DNA from: Clostridia bacterium
Lineage (GTDB): Bacteria > Bacillota > Clostridia > Christensenellales > Borkfalkiaceae
Reading direction: 5' to 3'
NCBI GenBank assembly: GCA_017445995.1
Contig: JAFSRT010000024.1
Coordinates: 1-64,000, forward strand
DNA length: 64,000 nucleotides
A program made the translations under genes and the position numbers. Below the pieces are notes generated by a model that did no database searches, was not told the origin of the DNA, and was given only the letters and a program-made list of their open reading frames with translations. Below are positions 41,089 through 48,767 of this stretch, piece by piece (within the stretch, counting starts at the first letter, position 1; the number at the start of each line of letters is the position of its first letter).

Positions 41089-42336
41089 ATGATTGATAAA
41101 ATGAATATTCCGTTTTCACCGCCAGATATTTCCGACGCGGAAGTGGAAGAAGTAGCAAGCGCTTTAAAATCGGGCTGGATAACGACGGGACCGCGCGTTA
41201 AAAAATTAGAAAAGCAGATTGCGGGCTATCTTAATCTGCCTGTCGACGCGCCTAACTGCGTTTGTCTTAATTCGCAGACGGCGTCGCAAGAAATGGCGTT
41301 AAGGCTTTTAGAAATAGGCGAAGGGGACGAAGTTATAGTTCCTGCTTACACGTATACGGCTACCGCGTCTGTAGTGGCGCACGTCGGTGCTAAAATCGTT
41401 ATGATAGACTGCCGGAAAGACAGCCTTGAAATGGATTACGACGCGATGGAAAGGGCGATTACCGATAAAACGAAAGCGATAATCCCCGTTGCGCTTGGCG
41501 GAGTGCCTTGCGATTACGACAGAATTTTTTCTATCGTTGAAAAAAAGAAGACGATTTTTAAGCCGAAAGGCGAACTGCAAACGGCGCTTAACAGAATAGC
41601 GGTTTGCGAAGATACCGCGCACGCTTTCGGCGCTTCGAAAAACGGGGTGATGCTTGGGAATATTTGCGACTTTTCTTCCTTTTCTTTCCACGCGGTAAAG
41701 AACTTTACCACGGCGGAAGGCGGTGCTTTGACGTGGCGACATATCGACGGAGTAGACGACGCTACGATATATCACAGATTGCAACTTTTATCTTTACACG
41801 GGCAAAGTAAAGACGCGCTTAAAAAGAACCAACCGGGTATGTGGGAATACGATATTGTCGGAACTTATTATAAGTGCAATATGACCGATATTATGGGTGC
41901 AATAGGGCTTGCGCAGTTTATCAGATACCCCGATATGTTAAAGCGCAGAAGAGAAATAATTACAGAGTACGACAAAGCGTTTATACCGCTTGGGGTCAAA
42001 GTGTTAAATCACTATACGGACGAATACGTTTCGTCGGGACATTTGTATTTAACGCGCGTATTCAAAAAAGACGGTAGCCCCGTATCCGACGGCGAACGCC
42101 GTGAAATAATAATCAAGATGGCGGAAAGGGGAATTGCTTGCAACGTTCATTATAAACCGTTGCCTATGCACACGGCGTATAAAAATCTCGGGTTCGATAT
42201 AAAAAACTTCCCGAACGCATACGCGCATTACGAAAACGAAATAACGTTACCGCTACATACGTGTTTAACGGACGAACAAGTAAAATATATTATAGAAAAT
42301 TATACGAAGATTTTAAAAGAATATGTTGGTTTGTAA
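41089..42336 (+). CDS. DegT/DnrJ/EryC1/StrS-family sugar aminotransferase
   Basis: A 415-residue PLP aminotransferase that makes 4-amino (or 3-amino) nucleotide sugars for glycans. The PLP Lys is in SFHAVKNFTTAEGGAL; the N-terminal MNIPFSPPDISDAEVEEVASALKSGWITTGPRVK and the DTAHAFGA motif are family hallmarks. ATG 41089 lies behind GAAAGGG; the upstream extension runs through a tRNA repeat and is rejected. It overlaps the next gene by 14 nt. With the phosphosugar transferase it suggests a bacillosamine-like aminosugar, but the dehydratase and acetyltransferase are missing here. Confidence 0.92.
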   Translation: MIDKMNIPFSPPDISDAEVEEVASALKSGWITTGPRVKKLEKQIAGYLNLPVDAPNCVCLNSQTASQEMALRLLEIGEGDEVIVPAYTYTATASVVAHVGAKIVMIDCRKDSLEMDYDAMERAITDKTKAIIPVALGGVPCDYDRIFSIVEKKKTIFKPKGELQTALNRIAVCEDTAHAFGASKNGVMLGNICDFSSFSFHAVKNFTTAEGGALTWRHIDGVDDATIYHRLQLLSLHGQSKDALKKNQPGMWEYDIVGTYYKCNMTDIMGAIGLAQFIRYPDMLKRRREIITEYDKAFIPLGVKVLNHYTDEYVSSGHLYLTRVFKKDGSPVSDGERREIIIKMAERGIACNVHYKPLPMHTAYKNLGFDIKNFPNAYAHYENEITLPLHTCLTDEQVKYIIENYTKILKEYVGL

Positions 42337-43078
42337 ATGGGAAAAACTTCCTGTCGCTATGCAGACGGACGCGGTTAAACCTTACTATCAGGCGTTAAGG
42401 AAAAGAAATTTCAGTCTATTATTAAAAAGGATATTCGATATTGTGGTATCCTTTATAATGCTTTTATTATTATTACCGCTTTTTATACTTCTCGCGATTG
42501 CAATAAAACTTGACAGTCGCGGTCCTGTGTTTTACAGACAGGTAAGGTACACGCAGTACGGAAAAGAGTTTAGAATTCATAAGTTCAGGTCTATGACCGT
42601 TGGTGCGGACAAGGGTAGTTTAGTAACGGTTAAAAACGATAACAGAATAACGAAGGTTGGTAAGATTATAAGGAAACTTAAACTCGACGAGATAAGTCAA
42701 CTTATCGACGTTTTTGAAGGGAAAATGACTTTCGTCGGGTGCAGACCCGAAGTTAAAAAGTATATAGACGCCTATTCCGAAGAAATGACGGCGACGTTTT
42801 TGTTGCCGGCGGGAATAACTTCTATGGCGTCGCTTTTATATAAGGACGAGAACGATTTAATAGATGCGTTCGACGACCCCGATAAGGTCTATATCGAAAA
42901 GATTTTGCCTGAAAAAATGGTTTATAACTTACAAGAACTTAAAAAAGCGGGCGTATGCCACGATATTAAAGTTATGTTTATGACCTTCTTTGCGGTTTTA
43001 GGTAAAGATTACGCAAAAAAAACGAAGGCGGGCGAAAAAAAGGAAAATAACGAAGAAAAGGGGAAGGAAAATGGTTGA
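42323..43078 (+). CDS. Polyprenyl-phosphate sugar-1-phosphate transferase (WcaJ/PglC-type)
   Basis: A 251-residue enzyme that loads the first sugar phosphate on undecaprenyl phosphate. One membrane helix or re-entrant helix (about 33-54) is followed by the catalytic GPVFYRQVRYTQYGKEFRIHKFRSM, KLKLDEISQLIDVFEGKMTFVGCRPE and the Lys-rich tail. The DE of LDEISQ is the catalytic pair. The first codons overlap the aminotransferase gene and the stop overlaps the next gene, so all three are coupled. Confidence 0.92.
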   Translation: MLVCKWEKLPVAMQTDAVKPYYQALRKRNFSLLLKRIFDIVVSFIMLLLLLPLFILLAIAIKLDSRGPVFYRQVRYTQYGKEFRIHKFRSMTVGADKGSLVTVKNDNRITKVGKIIRKLKLDEISQLIDVFEGKMTFVGCRPEVKKYIDAYSEEMTATFLLPAGITSMASLLYKDENDLIDAFDDPDKVYIEKILPEKMVYNLQELKKAGVCHDIKVMFMTFFAVLGKDYAKKTKAGEKKENNEEKGKENG

Positions 43079-43844
43079 CGGGTTGGTTTCTATTATTATG
43101 CCGTCTTATAATACGGCAAGGTTTATAGCCGAATCTATTGATTGCGTTATTAAACAGACCTATACTAAATGGGAATTGTTGATTGTGGACGACTGTTCGA
43201 CCGACGATACCGATAAAATTGTCGCGTCATATAACGACGAAAGAATTAAATATTTTAAAAACGAAAAGAACAGCGGTGCTGCGCTAACGCGGAACAAGGC
43301 GCTTAAAGAAGCGCAGGGCGAATACGTCGCGTTCTTGGATTCCGACGATTTATGGACTGCCGATAAATTAGAAAAGCAGGTCGCTTTTATGCAAAATAAC
43401 GGATACGACCTTTCCTTTACCGAATACGAAAAAATAGACGAAGACGGAAATCCGATAGGCGTTTACGTATCAGGGCCTAATATAGTTAATAAAAGAAAAA
43501 TGTATCGCTACGATTATATCGGGCAACTGACTATGATGTACAGCGCGAAAGCGTTCGGGCTTATACAGATAAAAGATATTAAAAAGAACAACGATTACGC
43601 TATTAGGTTGCAACTTTATAAAAAACAAGGCACTTGCGCCTATCTTTTAAAAGAAAACCTGGCTTTATACCGCATAAGAAAACAGAGTATAAGCCACGAT
43701 AAATTGAGAAAAAAACTCAAAAGCCATTACGACCTTTTCCATTATTGCGACGAAAAACCTGCCGTTATCGCTTTTTTCTGTGCTTGTCGCAATATGTTTT
43801 TCGGAGTATTGAAAAAGAAAAAATACGAAAAGTATAAAAATTAA
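43071..43844 (+). CDS. Family 2 glycosyltransferase
   Basis: A 257-residue GT-A enzyme: VSIIMPSYNTARFIAESIDCVIKQTYTKWELLIVDDCSTDDT at the N-terminus, AFLDSDDLW as the DXD site. Close in layout to EpsE/WfgD-like transferases. Overlaps the upstream phosphosugar transferase by 8 nt, and probably adds the second sugar. Terminator follows. Confidence 0.92.
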   Translation: MVDGLVSIIMPSYNTARFIAESIDCVIKQTYTKWELLIVDDCSTDDTDKIVASYNDERIKYFKNEKNSGAALTRNKALKEAQGEYVAFLDSDDLWTADKLEKQVAFMQNNGYDLSFTEYEKIDEDGNPIGVYVSGPNIVNKRKMYRYDYIGQLTMMYSAKAFGLIQIKDIKKNNDYAIRLQLYKKQGTCAYLLKENLALYRIRKQSISHDKLRKKLKSHYDLFHYCDEKPAVIAFFCACRNMFFGVLKKKKYEKYKN

Positions 43845-43862
43845 GTTAAATATCGTTATATT

Positions 43863-43895
43863 AAAAAGAAACGAAATAAAAAGCGTTTCTTTTTT
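43863..43895 (+). terminator. Terminator of the glycan-initiation operon
   Basis: AAAGAAACG-aaataaaaag-CGTTTCTTT followed by TTT. Confidence 0.8.
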
Positions 43896-43980
43896 ATTTT
43901 TAAAAATGTGTCAGTTTCCGATTGCTTTTTTCGTTTTTAGTGGTTTTATGGTGGTACATTAAAAAAGGAGAAAAACTATA

Positions 43981-44997
43981 ATGATTTTTTATTATAACGC
44001 AAACGGGGACTCACTCGGCGTCTTCCCCGAATCCGTTTATCAAGGTTCTAAAAAGGCTAACAGTCTTTACTTTATTTGTCCTATAAGCAGGGCGAGTGTC
44101 GTTTCGGCGGTATTCGTTTTGCCGGACGGTCAACAAACCGTTCCTTATCAGATGGACTTATTATCGTCCGAAGAGTTTACGGGCGTAAACGACGCGGAAG
44201 GTAATGCCTTTAACGTTTGGTCGAAAGATTTGCCGGCATCGATAACCGAACAGGTCGGAAACGTGTCGGTGTCGTTTAGGATTACGAACGCGTCCGATGA
44301 GATAATAACGACGGTAAGCAGTTTCTTTTACGTAGAAGAAGGCGTTTTAGTCGGCGAAATCGAAGAGAGCGACGCGTATCAGGAAGTTCTCGACAGTTTC
44401 GCGTCTTTCAGTCAAAGATTAGTAAACGTTGAAAATGCTTTTTCGCCGATACTCGTTATCGGTGCGACGGAAGGCAACGACGCGGTCTTGGCGGACAATT
44501 GCTGGCACAGATTAGGCACGAAATCCAACTTTAATATCGTAGAAAGAATTACGGCAACGGTGGACGGCGCGACTTTCGACGCGTCTTCAATCGGCGGAAC
44601 AGACGGACAATACGCCTTTACTTACGACGCGGAAACGTCGGCGTGGAAATACGACGATACGGATGCAGATTTATCCGACTACGGCATAACGGTCGCTTCC
44701 GATTACGACTATATAAACGGCGATACAGTTATAGTTGTCAGGGCAACGGCAAACAATACGACTACTATCACGGTTAAAGCCGAACCGATTTACACAATGG
44801 ATTTCGTTTGTCTTATTTCTTTCGTTGCGGGTGCAAACATTTCTTGTTCTTATCCGCAAAATATCAAGTGGTCGGGCGACGACGTGGTTGCTAACGTGTT
44901 CACGCCGATTTACAACAAGAGATACACGATAACTTTCTTTAACGACAACGCGTCGGACGCTTACGGAACTATTCAGGCGACGGTCAGGGGTGTATAA
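43981..44997 (+). CDS. Phage baseplate/tail-like protein (BppU-like N-terminus)
   Basis: A 338-residue beta-rich protein without signal peptide. The first 120 residues (YFICPISRASVVSAVFVLPDGQQ...VSVSFRIT...FFYVEEGV) resemble BppU-type baseplate upper proteins of Gram-positive phages; the rest is an Ala/Thr/Asp-rich beta domain. Start behind AAAGGAG. Overlaps the next gene by 1 nt. No other phage gene lies nearby, so it may be a remnant or a domesticated surface module. Confidence 0.6.
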   Translation: MIFYYNANGDSLGVFPESVYQGSKKANSLYFICPISRASVVSAVFVLPDGQQTVPYQMDLLSSEEFTGVNDAEGNAFNVWSKDLPASITEQVGNVSVSFRITNASDEIITTVSSFFYVEEGVLVGEIEESDAYQEVLDSFASFSQRLVNVENAFSPILVIGATEGNDAVLADNCWHRLGTKSNFNIVERITATVDGATFDASSIGGTDGQYAFTYDAETSAWKYDDTDADLSDYGITVASDYDYINGDTVIVVRATANNTTTITVKAEPIYTMDFVCLISFVAGANISCSYPQNIKWSGDDVVANVFTPIYNKRYTITFFNDNASDAYGTIQATVRGV

Positions 44998-45671
44998 TGA
45001 ACAAGAAGCAGGCGCTTTTACAGATACTCACGACAAGAAAGCGTGGACTTATTAACCACCGTTTGCCTGACGAGTATCAACAAATTGAATACATTGAAAA
45101 CACGGACGGTTGTTATATTCAGACTAATATCGTGCCTTCTGTCGACACAAATTGCGAAATAGATTTCGAAGTGTCGGTAAACGATGATAACTGTAACGTT
45201 ATTATGGGTAGTTCGAACACTTATTCGGGTGCGCCCGCCTACATTATCGGGTTAGACCCGTATACGGGTGCGTCAAAGATTTTCTGGATAAGGGTGGGCG
45301 ATTCTATCGCAATAAATATCTTTCAGAGTACCGCAATAACTCATTTAAGACATAAAATCAGATACGAAAATAAAAAGTTATTCATAAATGAAGAAGAACA
45401 AACTTTATGGAATCAACCAAACTTAACGGAAAGTTTAGCGGAAAACCCGATAGCGATTTTTATAAGGCGGCAATATCGCGGATATTACCCTACAAGCGGA
45501 CATACAAAACTCGGCAAGTTATATTATTGCAGATTTTGGGGAGACGTTGAGGCCGAACTTATACCGTGTTATAGAAAGTCTGACGATAAAACGGGGCTTT
45601 ACGATAAGGTAAGCGGAACGTTTTACACTAACAACGGTTCGGGTAATTTCGTAAGGGGGAGTATTATATGA
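44997..45671 (+). CDS. Phage tail-associated protein with LamG-like fold
   Basis: A 224-residue protein. After a 20-residue Lys/Arg-rich start comes LPDEYQQIEYIENTDGCYIQTNI and a C-terminal GLYDKVSGTFYTNNGSGNF, a combination seen in many Firmicutes phage tail or surface proteins with a concanavalin-like (LamG) carbohydrate-binding fold. Coupled to the genes before (1 nt overlap) and after (4 nt overlap). Confidence 0.6.
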   Translation: MNKKQALLQILTTRKRGLINHRLPDEYQQIEYIENTDGCYIQTNIVPSVDTNCEIDFEVSVNDDNCNVIMGSSNTYSGAPAYIIGLDPYTGASKIFWIRVGDSIAINIFQSTAITHLRHKIRYENKKLFINEEEQTLWNQPNLTESLAENPIAIFIRRQYRGYYPTSGHTKLGKLYYCRFWGDVEAELIPCYRKSDDKTGLYDKVSGTFYTNNGSGNFVRGSII

Positions 45672-45919
45672 GAGCAAAGTATATAAATAAAAACAAAATA
45701 GAATATTTGGGTATTTTTATAACGATAGGGGACAAGGTGTATACTAATCCCGAACGTAACCCGAATATAATGCCGTCGGACTTAGAAGCGATAGGTTATC
45801 TTGAAGTTATCAATCCTACCCCGCCTTCCTGTCTTGACGACGAATATATAGAAGCAAGTTATAAAATAGTTAAAAATAAAATTAAATGCAATTATATTGC
45901 GCGTAAAATTGCGGAATAA
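45668..45919 (+). CDS. Small phage-module protein of unknown function
   Basis: 83 residues, MRAKYINKNKIEYLGIFITIGDKVYTNPE..., ATGA overlap with the upstream gene. The YINKNKIEYLG...NP...LEAIGY...PP pattern resembles short proteins next to phage tail fibre genes. Third and last gene of the module. Function not recognised. Confidence 0.55.
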   Translation: MRAKYINKNKIEYLGIFITIGDKVYTNPERNPNIMPSDLEAIGYLEVINPTPPSCLDDEYIEASYKIVKNKIKCNYIARKIAE

Positions 45920-45942
45920 GACTATTCCGTTCCTAAATGATA

Positions 45943-45984
45943 ATCGCCCCGTTGCATCAGAAGCGCAACGGGGCGATGTTTTAT
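45943..45984 (+). terminator. Terminator of the phage-like module
   Basis: ATCGCCCCGTTGC pairs with GCAACGGGGCGAT around ATCAGAAGC; the T-run is short (GTTTTA). Confidence 0.65.
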
Positions 45985-46002
45985 GTACTACTTACTGTAA
46001 GC

Positions 46003-46037
46003 AAAAACCCCTTTGTACTTTTCGTACAAAGGGGTTT
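46003..46037 (-). terminator. Distal terminator (T2) of the tRNA operon
   Basis: AAAAACCCCTTTGTAC and its reverse complement flank TTTTC, directly beyond the duplicated tRNA-Lys end. Its stem resembles the proximal terminator at 46179, as if both came from one duplication. Confidence 0.8.
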
Positions 46038-46038
46038 T

Positions 46039-46162
46039 TGGTGCTCCATCGGAGACTCGGCTCCCTGTGGAGCGACTTCTCCGATTGACAGTTCACAGGA
46101 CTGTCAACTTTTGCAAGCAAAAGCAATTTGATAAATCAAATTGTCTCCCCATTCGAGTCTCC
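46039..46162 (-). repeat. tRNA-end repeat element, copy 3 (downstream of tRNA-Lys)
   Basis: On the minus strand it begins at 46162 with GGAGACTCGAA, the reverse complement of the tRNA-Lys(TTT) T-loop and T-stem. It ends (46059-46039) with an exact 21-nt copy of the tRNA 3' end at 46235-46215. Hairpins between are CAATTTG-attta-CAAATTG, CTTTTGC-tt-GCAAAAG and TTGACAGTCC-tgtg-AACTGTCAA. Apart from GACAGTCCTGTG the core differs in sequence from copies 1 and 2 but keeps the hairpin order. Confidence 0.82.
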
Positions 46163-46178
46163 TTTTTATTAGCGTATG

Positions 46179-46212
46179 CAAAAAAACCCTCGTACGAAAG
46201 TACGAAGGTTTT
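46179..46212 (-). terminator. Proximal terminator (T1) of the tRNA operon
   Basis: On the minus strand AACCTTCGTAC-tttc-GTACGAGGGTT followed by TTTTT, right after tRNA-Lys(TTT). Confidence 0.85.
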
Positions 46213-46214
46213 TT

Positions 46215-46290
46215 TGGTGCTCCATCGGAGACTCGAACTCCGGACACCGTGATTAAAAGTCACGTGCTCTACCACCTGAGCTAATGGGGC
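46215..46290 (-). tRNA. tRNA-Lys(TTT)
   Basis: 76 nt, last tRNA of a six-gene minus-strand operon. Anticodon loop CTTTTAA; T-arm CGGAGTTCGAGTCTCCG; CCA encoded. The acceptor stem GCCCCAT/ATGGAGC has a C3-A70 mismatch. Confidence 0.94.
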
Positions 46291-46305
46291 GTGTTATTTA
46301 GTTTT

Positions 46306-46381
46306 TGGTGCGCCATCGGGGACTCGAACCCCGGACACCCTGATTAAGAGTCAGGTGCTCTACCAACTGAGCTAATGGCGC
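46306..46381 (-). tRNA. tRNA-Lys(CTT)
   Basis: 76 nt. Acceptor GCGCCAT/ATGGCGC fully paired; anticodon loop CTCTTAA; CCA encoded. Very similar to the TTT gene 15 nt downstream. Confidence 0.96.
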
Positions 46382-46390
46382 ATTGTAAGT

Positions 46391-46465
46391 TGGCAGGGGT
46401 GGCAGGATTTGAACCTACGAATGCTGGAATCAAAATCCAGTGCCTTACCGCTTGGCTACACCCCT
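46391..46465 (-). tRNA. tRNA-Gln(TTG)
   Basis: 75 nt. Acceptor AGGGGTG/CACCCCT; anticodon stem CTGGA/TCCAG with loop TTTTGAT; CCA encoded. Confidence 0.96.
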
Positions 46466-46473
46466 TTATAACG

Positions 46474-46551
46474 TGGGGCGGGAGATCGGAATCGAACCGA
46501 CGACCTCAAGGACCACAATCTCGCGCTCTAACCAACTGAGCTACACCCGCC
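46474..46551 (-). tRNA. tRNA-His(GTG)
   Basis: About 78 nt including the extra G-1 opposite C73. Anticodon loop TTGTGGT. The anticodon stem CGAGA/CCTTG has an A31-C39 mismatch and one G-U. CCA encoded. Confidence 0.93.
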
Positions 46552-46554
46552 ATT

Positions 46555-46631
46555 TGGCGCGCCTGAAGGGATTTGAACCCCTGACACCCGGCTTAGAAGG
46601 CCGGTGCTCTATCCAACTGAGCTACAGGTGC
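46555..46631 (-). tRNA. tRNA-Arg(TCT)
   Basis: 77 nt. Anticodon loop CTTCTAA; T-arm AGGGGTTCAAATCCCTT; CCA encoded. The acceptor GCACCTG/CAGGCGC has an A3-C70 mismatch. Confidence 0.94.
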
Positions 46632-46711
46632 ATAAAATTACCTTTTGCTCTCCGTTTGCTTTGGAGTAGGGAACGAAAAGTATCTCCACTTCCATCTACT
46701 GTTACCGTAAA

Positions 46712-46785
<74 letters not shown>

Positions 46786-46813
46786 ATCTCATCCCAAAAG
46801 ACAATGCTAATAA

Positions 46814-46842
46814 ATGATAACAAAATCAATATACAATGTCAA
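46814..46842 (-). promoter_or_regulatory. Promoter of the six-tRNA operon
   Basis: On the minus strand TTGACA (46842-46837), 17-bp spacer, TATCAT (46819-46814). Confidence 0.82.
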
Positions 46843-46901
46843 GTATTTTTTTAAGTTATTTCAACATTTTTTATAATTTTTTATTTTTTTTAATAATACT
46901 T

Positions 46902-46930
46902 TTGACATATCGTAAATATAAATGTATAAT
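46902..46930 (+). promoter_or_regulatory. Promoter of the phosphohexomutase gene
   Basis: TTGACA (46902-46907), 17-bp spacer, TATAAT (46925-46930): full consensus. Confidence 0.88.
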
Positions 46931-46970
46931 ATAAATAATTTCACGATAAAAAGTTAGGGGTTTTGTTTGT

Positions 46971-48686
46971 ATGTATCAAGATATTTATAAAGAATGGCTT
47001 AATAGCGATAAATTGTCCGAAAGTGAGAAGCAAGAACTTTTGGGATTAAAAGATAATAAAAAAGAAATAGAATATAGATTTGGGAAGGACTTGGAGTTCG
47101 GCACGGCGGGTATGCGCGGAATACTCGGGCTTGGGACTAATATGATGAACGTACATATGGTCAAGCGTGCAACTCAGGGTCTTTCTTTATATATAAAATC
47201 TTTGGGAAAATCGGCAATGGAAAGGGGTGTTGCAATATCTTACGATACGCGCCGACTTTCTTATGATTTTGCGCTTGCGTCCGCTACGGTTTTGGTTTCG
47301 AACGGAATTAAGGCTATGATGTATCCCGTCGTTCACCCTGTTCCTATGCTTTCTTACGCGGTAAGGAAACTTAATGCAATAGCGGGCATTATGATAACCG
47401 CAAGTCATAATCCGAAAGAATATAACGGCTATAAAGTTTACGGGGAAGACGGCGCACAGATGTCGCCGGAAGCGACCGATATCGTCGTTCAATACATAAA
47501 TAAGATAGGCAGTCCGTTAAGCGACGGCGTTTTGTATAACGAAAATCTGCAAAAGAAGATTATTTTAATAAGCAAAAAAATCGATAAATCTTATTATAAA
47601 CTGCTTACGAAACTTACCTTGTTAAAAAAGGAAGTTAAAGCGGTGGGCAAAAAAATCAAACTCGTTTATACGCCTGTTCACGGAAGCGGATATATTCCCG
47701 TTTGCACTATTTTAAATAAAATCGGCATTAAACCGACGGTAGTGCCTGAACAAAAAGACCCTGACACCGAGTTTTCAACCGTTGACGTTCCGAACCCGGA
47801 ATATAAAGAAACGCTGTCTTTAGCAATCAAGATGGCGGACTTTAAAAAAGCGGACGTTGTCTTCGGGACTGACCCCGATTGCGATAGGCTTGGCGTTGCG
47901 CTTCGCAACGACAACGGCGAATTCGAAGCGTTGTCGGGCAACCAAACGGGCATTTTGCTTTTAGATTACATATTAAAAAGATTGTCTGAAAGCGGTAAAC
48001 TCACCGATAAGGGCTTTGTTGTAAAAAGTTTCGTAACGACTTCGATGGCAAAACTCATTGCGGACAGTTACGGCGTTGAACTTATGGAAACGCCTGTCGG
48101 GTTTAAGTTTATCGGCGAAAAGATAAAACAGTACGACGATACGGGTAAGCGCACCTTTATTTTCGGTTTTGAAGAGAGTTGCGGATACCTTCGCGGAACG
48201 CACGCAAGGGATAAGGACGCGGTTGTCGCAAGTATGCTCGTTGCAGAAATGGTTTGCTACTATACTTACCATAATATCAGCGTGTTTAAGATATTGAACG
48301 ACTTATACGAAAAATACGGCTACGTTTACGATACCAACGTTTCGACGAAATACGAAGGTCTTAACGCAATGAAGGAAATGAACGCCGTTGTCGATAAACT
48401 CAAAACGGAAAAGATTGAAAAGATAGGCACGGTAAAAGTCGTTGCAACGCGCGATTATTCTTGTGCTAAAAGAACGCTTGCCGACGGCACGGTCGAAGAT
48501 ATCGACACGACGAAAGTCAACGCCGTTTATTATGAACTCGAAGGCGGTAGTTTCGTATGCGTTCGTCCGAGTGGTACTGAACCTAAATTAAAGGTTTATT
48601 ACTCGCTTAAAGCCGAGAATAAAGAAAAAGCGGAACTTCTCTTTAAGAAAACCAAGTCCGCCGTTGAAAAAATACTTAAAGGTTAA
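46971..48686 (+). CDS. Phospho-sugar mutase (phosphoglucomutase/phosphomannomutase)
   Basis: A 571-residue alpha-D-phosphohexomutase that interconverts hexose 1- and 6-phosphates and feeds nucleotide-sugar synthesis. The phosphoserine loop is ITASHNPKEYNGYKVYG, the metal loop GTDPDCDRLGVA, the sugar-binding loop FGFEESCGYL and the phosphate-binding loop VRPSGTEPKLKVYYS. Length fits the long (PgcA-like) bacterial phosphoglucomutases. Probably supplies the nearby polysaccharide pathway. Confidence 0.93.
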   Translation: MYQDIYKEWLNSDKLSESEKQELLGLKDNKKEIEYRFGKDLEFGTAGMRGILGLGTNMMNVHMVKRATQGLSLYIKSLGKSAMERGVAISYDTRRLSYDFALASATVLVSNGIKAMMYPVVHPVPMLSYAVRKLNAIAGIMITASHNPKEYNGYKVYGEDGAQMSPEATDIVVQYINKIGSPLSDGVLYNENLQKKIILISKKIDKSYYKLLTKLTLLKKEVKAVGKKIKLVYTPVHGSGYIPVCTILNKIGIKPTVVPEQKDPDTEFSTVDVPNPEYKETLSLAIKMADFKKADVVFGTDPDCDRLGVALRNDNGEFEALSGNQTGILLLDYILKRLSESGKLTDKGFVVKSFVTTSMAKLIADSYGVELMETPVGFKFIGEKIKQYDDTGKRTFIFGFEESCGYLRGTHARDKDAVVASMLVAEMVCYYTYHNISVFKILNDLYEKYGYVYDTNVSTKYEGLNAMKEMNAVVDKLKTEKIEKIGTVKVVATRDYSCAKRTLADGTVEDIDTTKVNAVYYELEGGSFVCVRPSGTEPKLKVYYSLKAENKEKAELLFKKTKSAVEKILKG

Positions 48687-48714
48687 AATTAAACATTATA
48701 TAATATAAAAATAA

Positions 48715-48752
48715 GCGCACCCGTGAAGAATTGCACGGGTGCGCGTTTTTTC
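48715..48752. terminator. Bidirectional terminator between the mutase and guaA
   Basis: GCGCACCCGTG pairs with CACGGGTGCGC around AAGAATTG, followed by GTTTTTTC. Confidence 0.87.
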
Positions 48753-48767
48753 TTTTTTAGTTAATTA

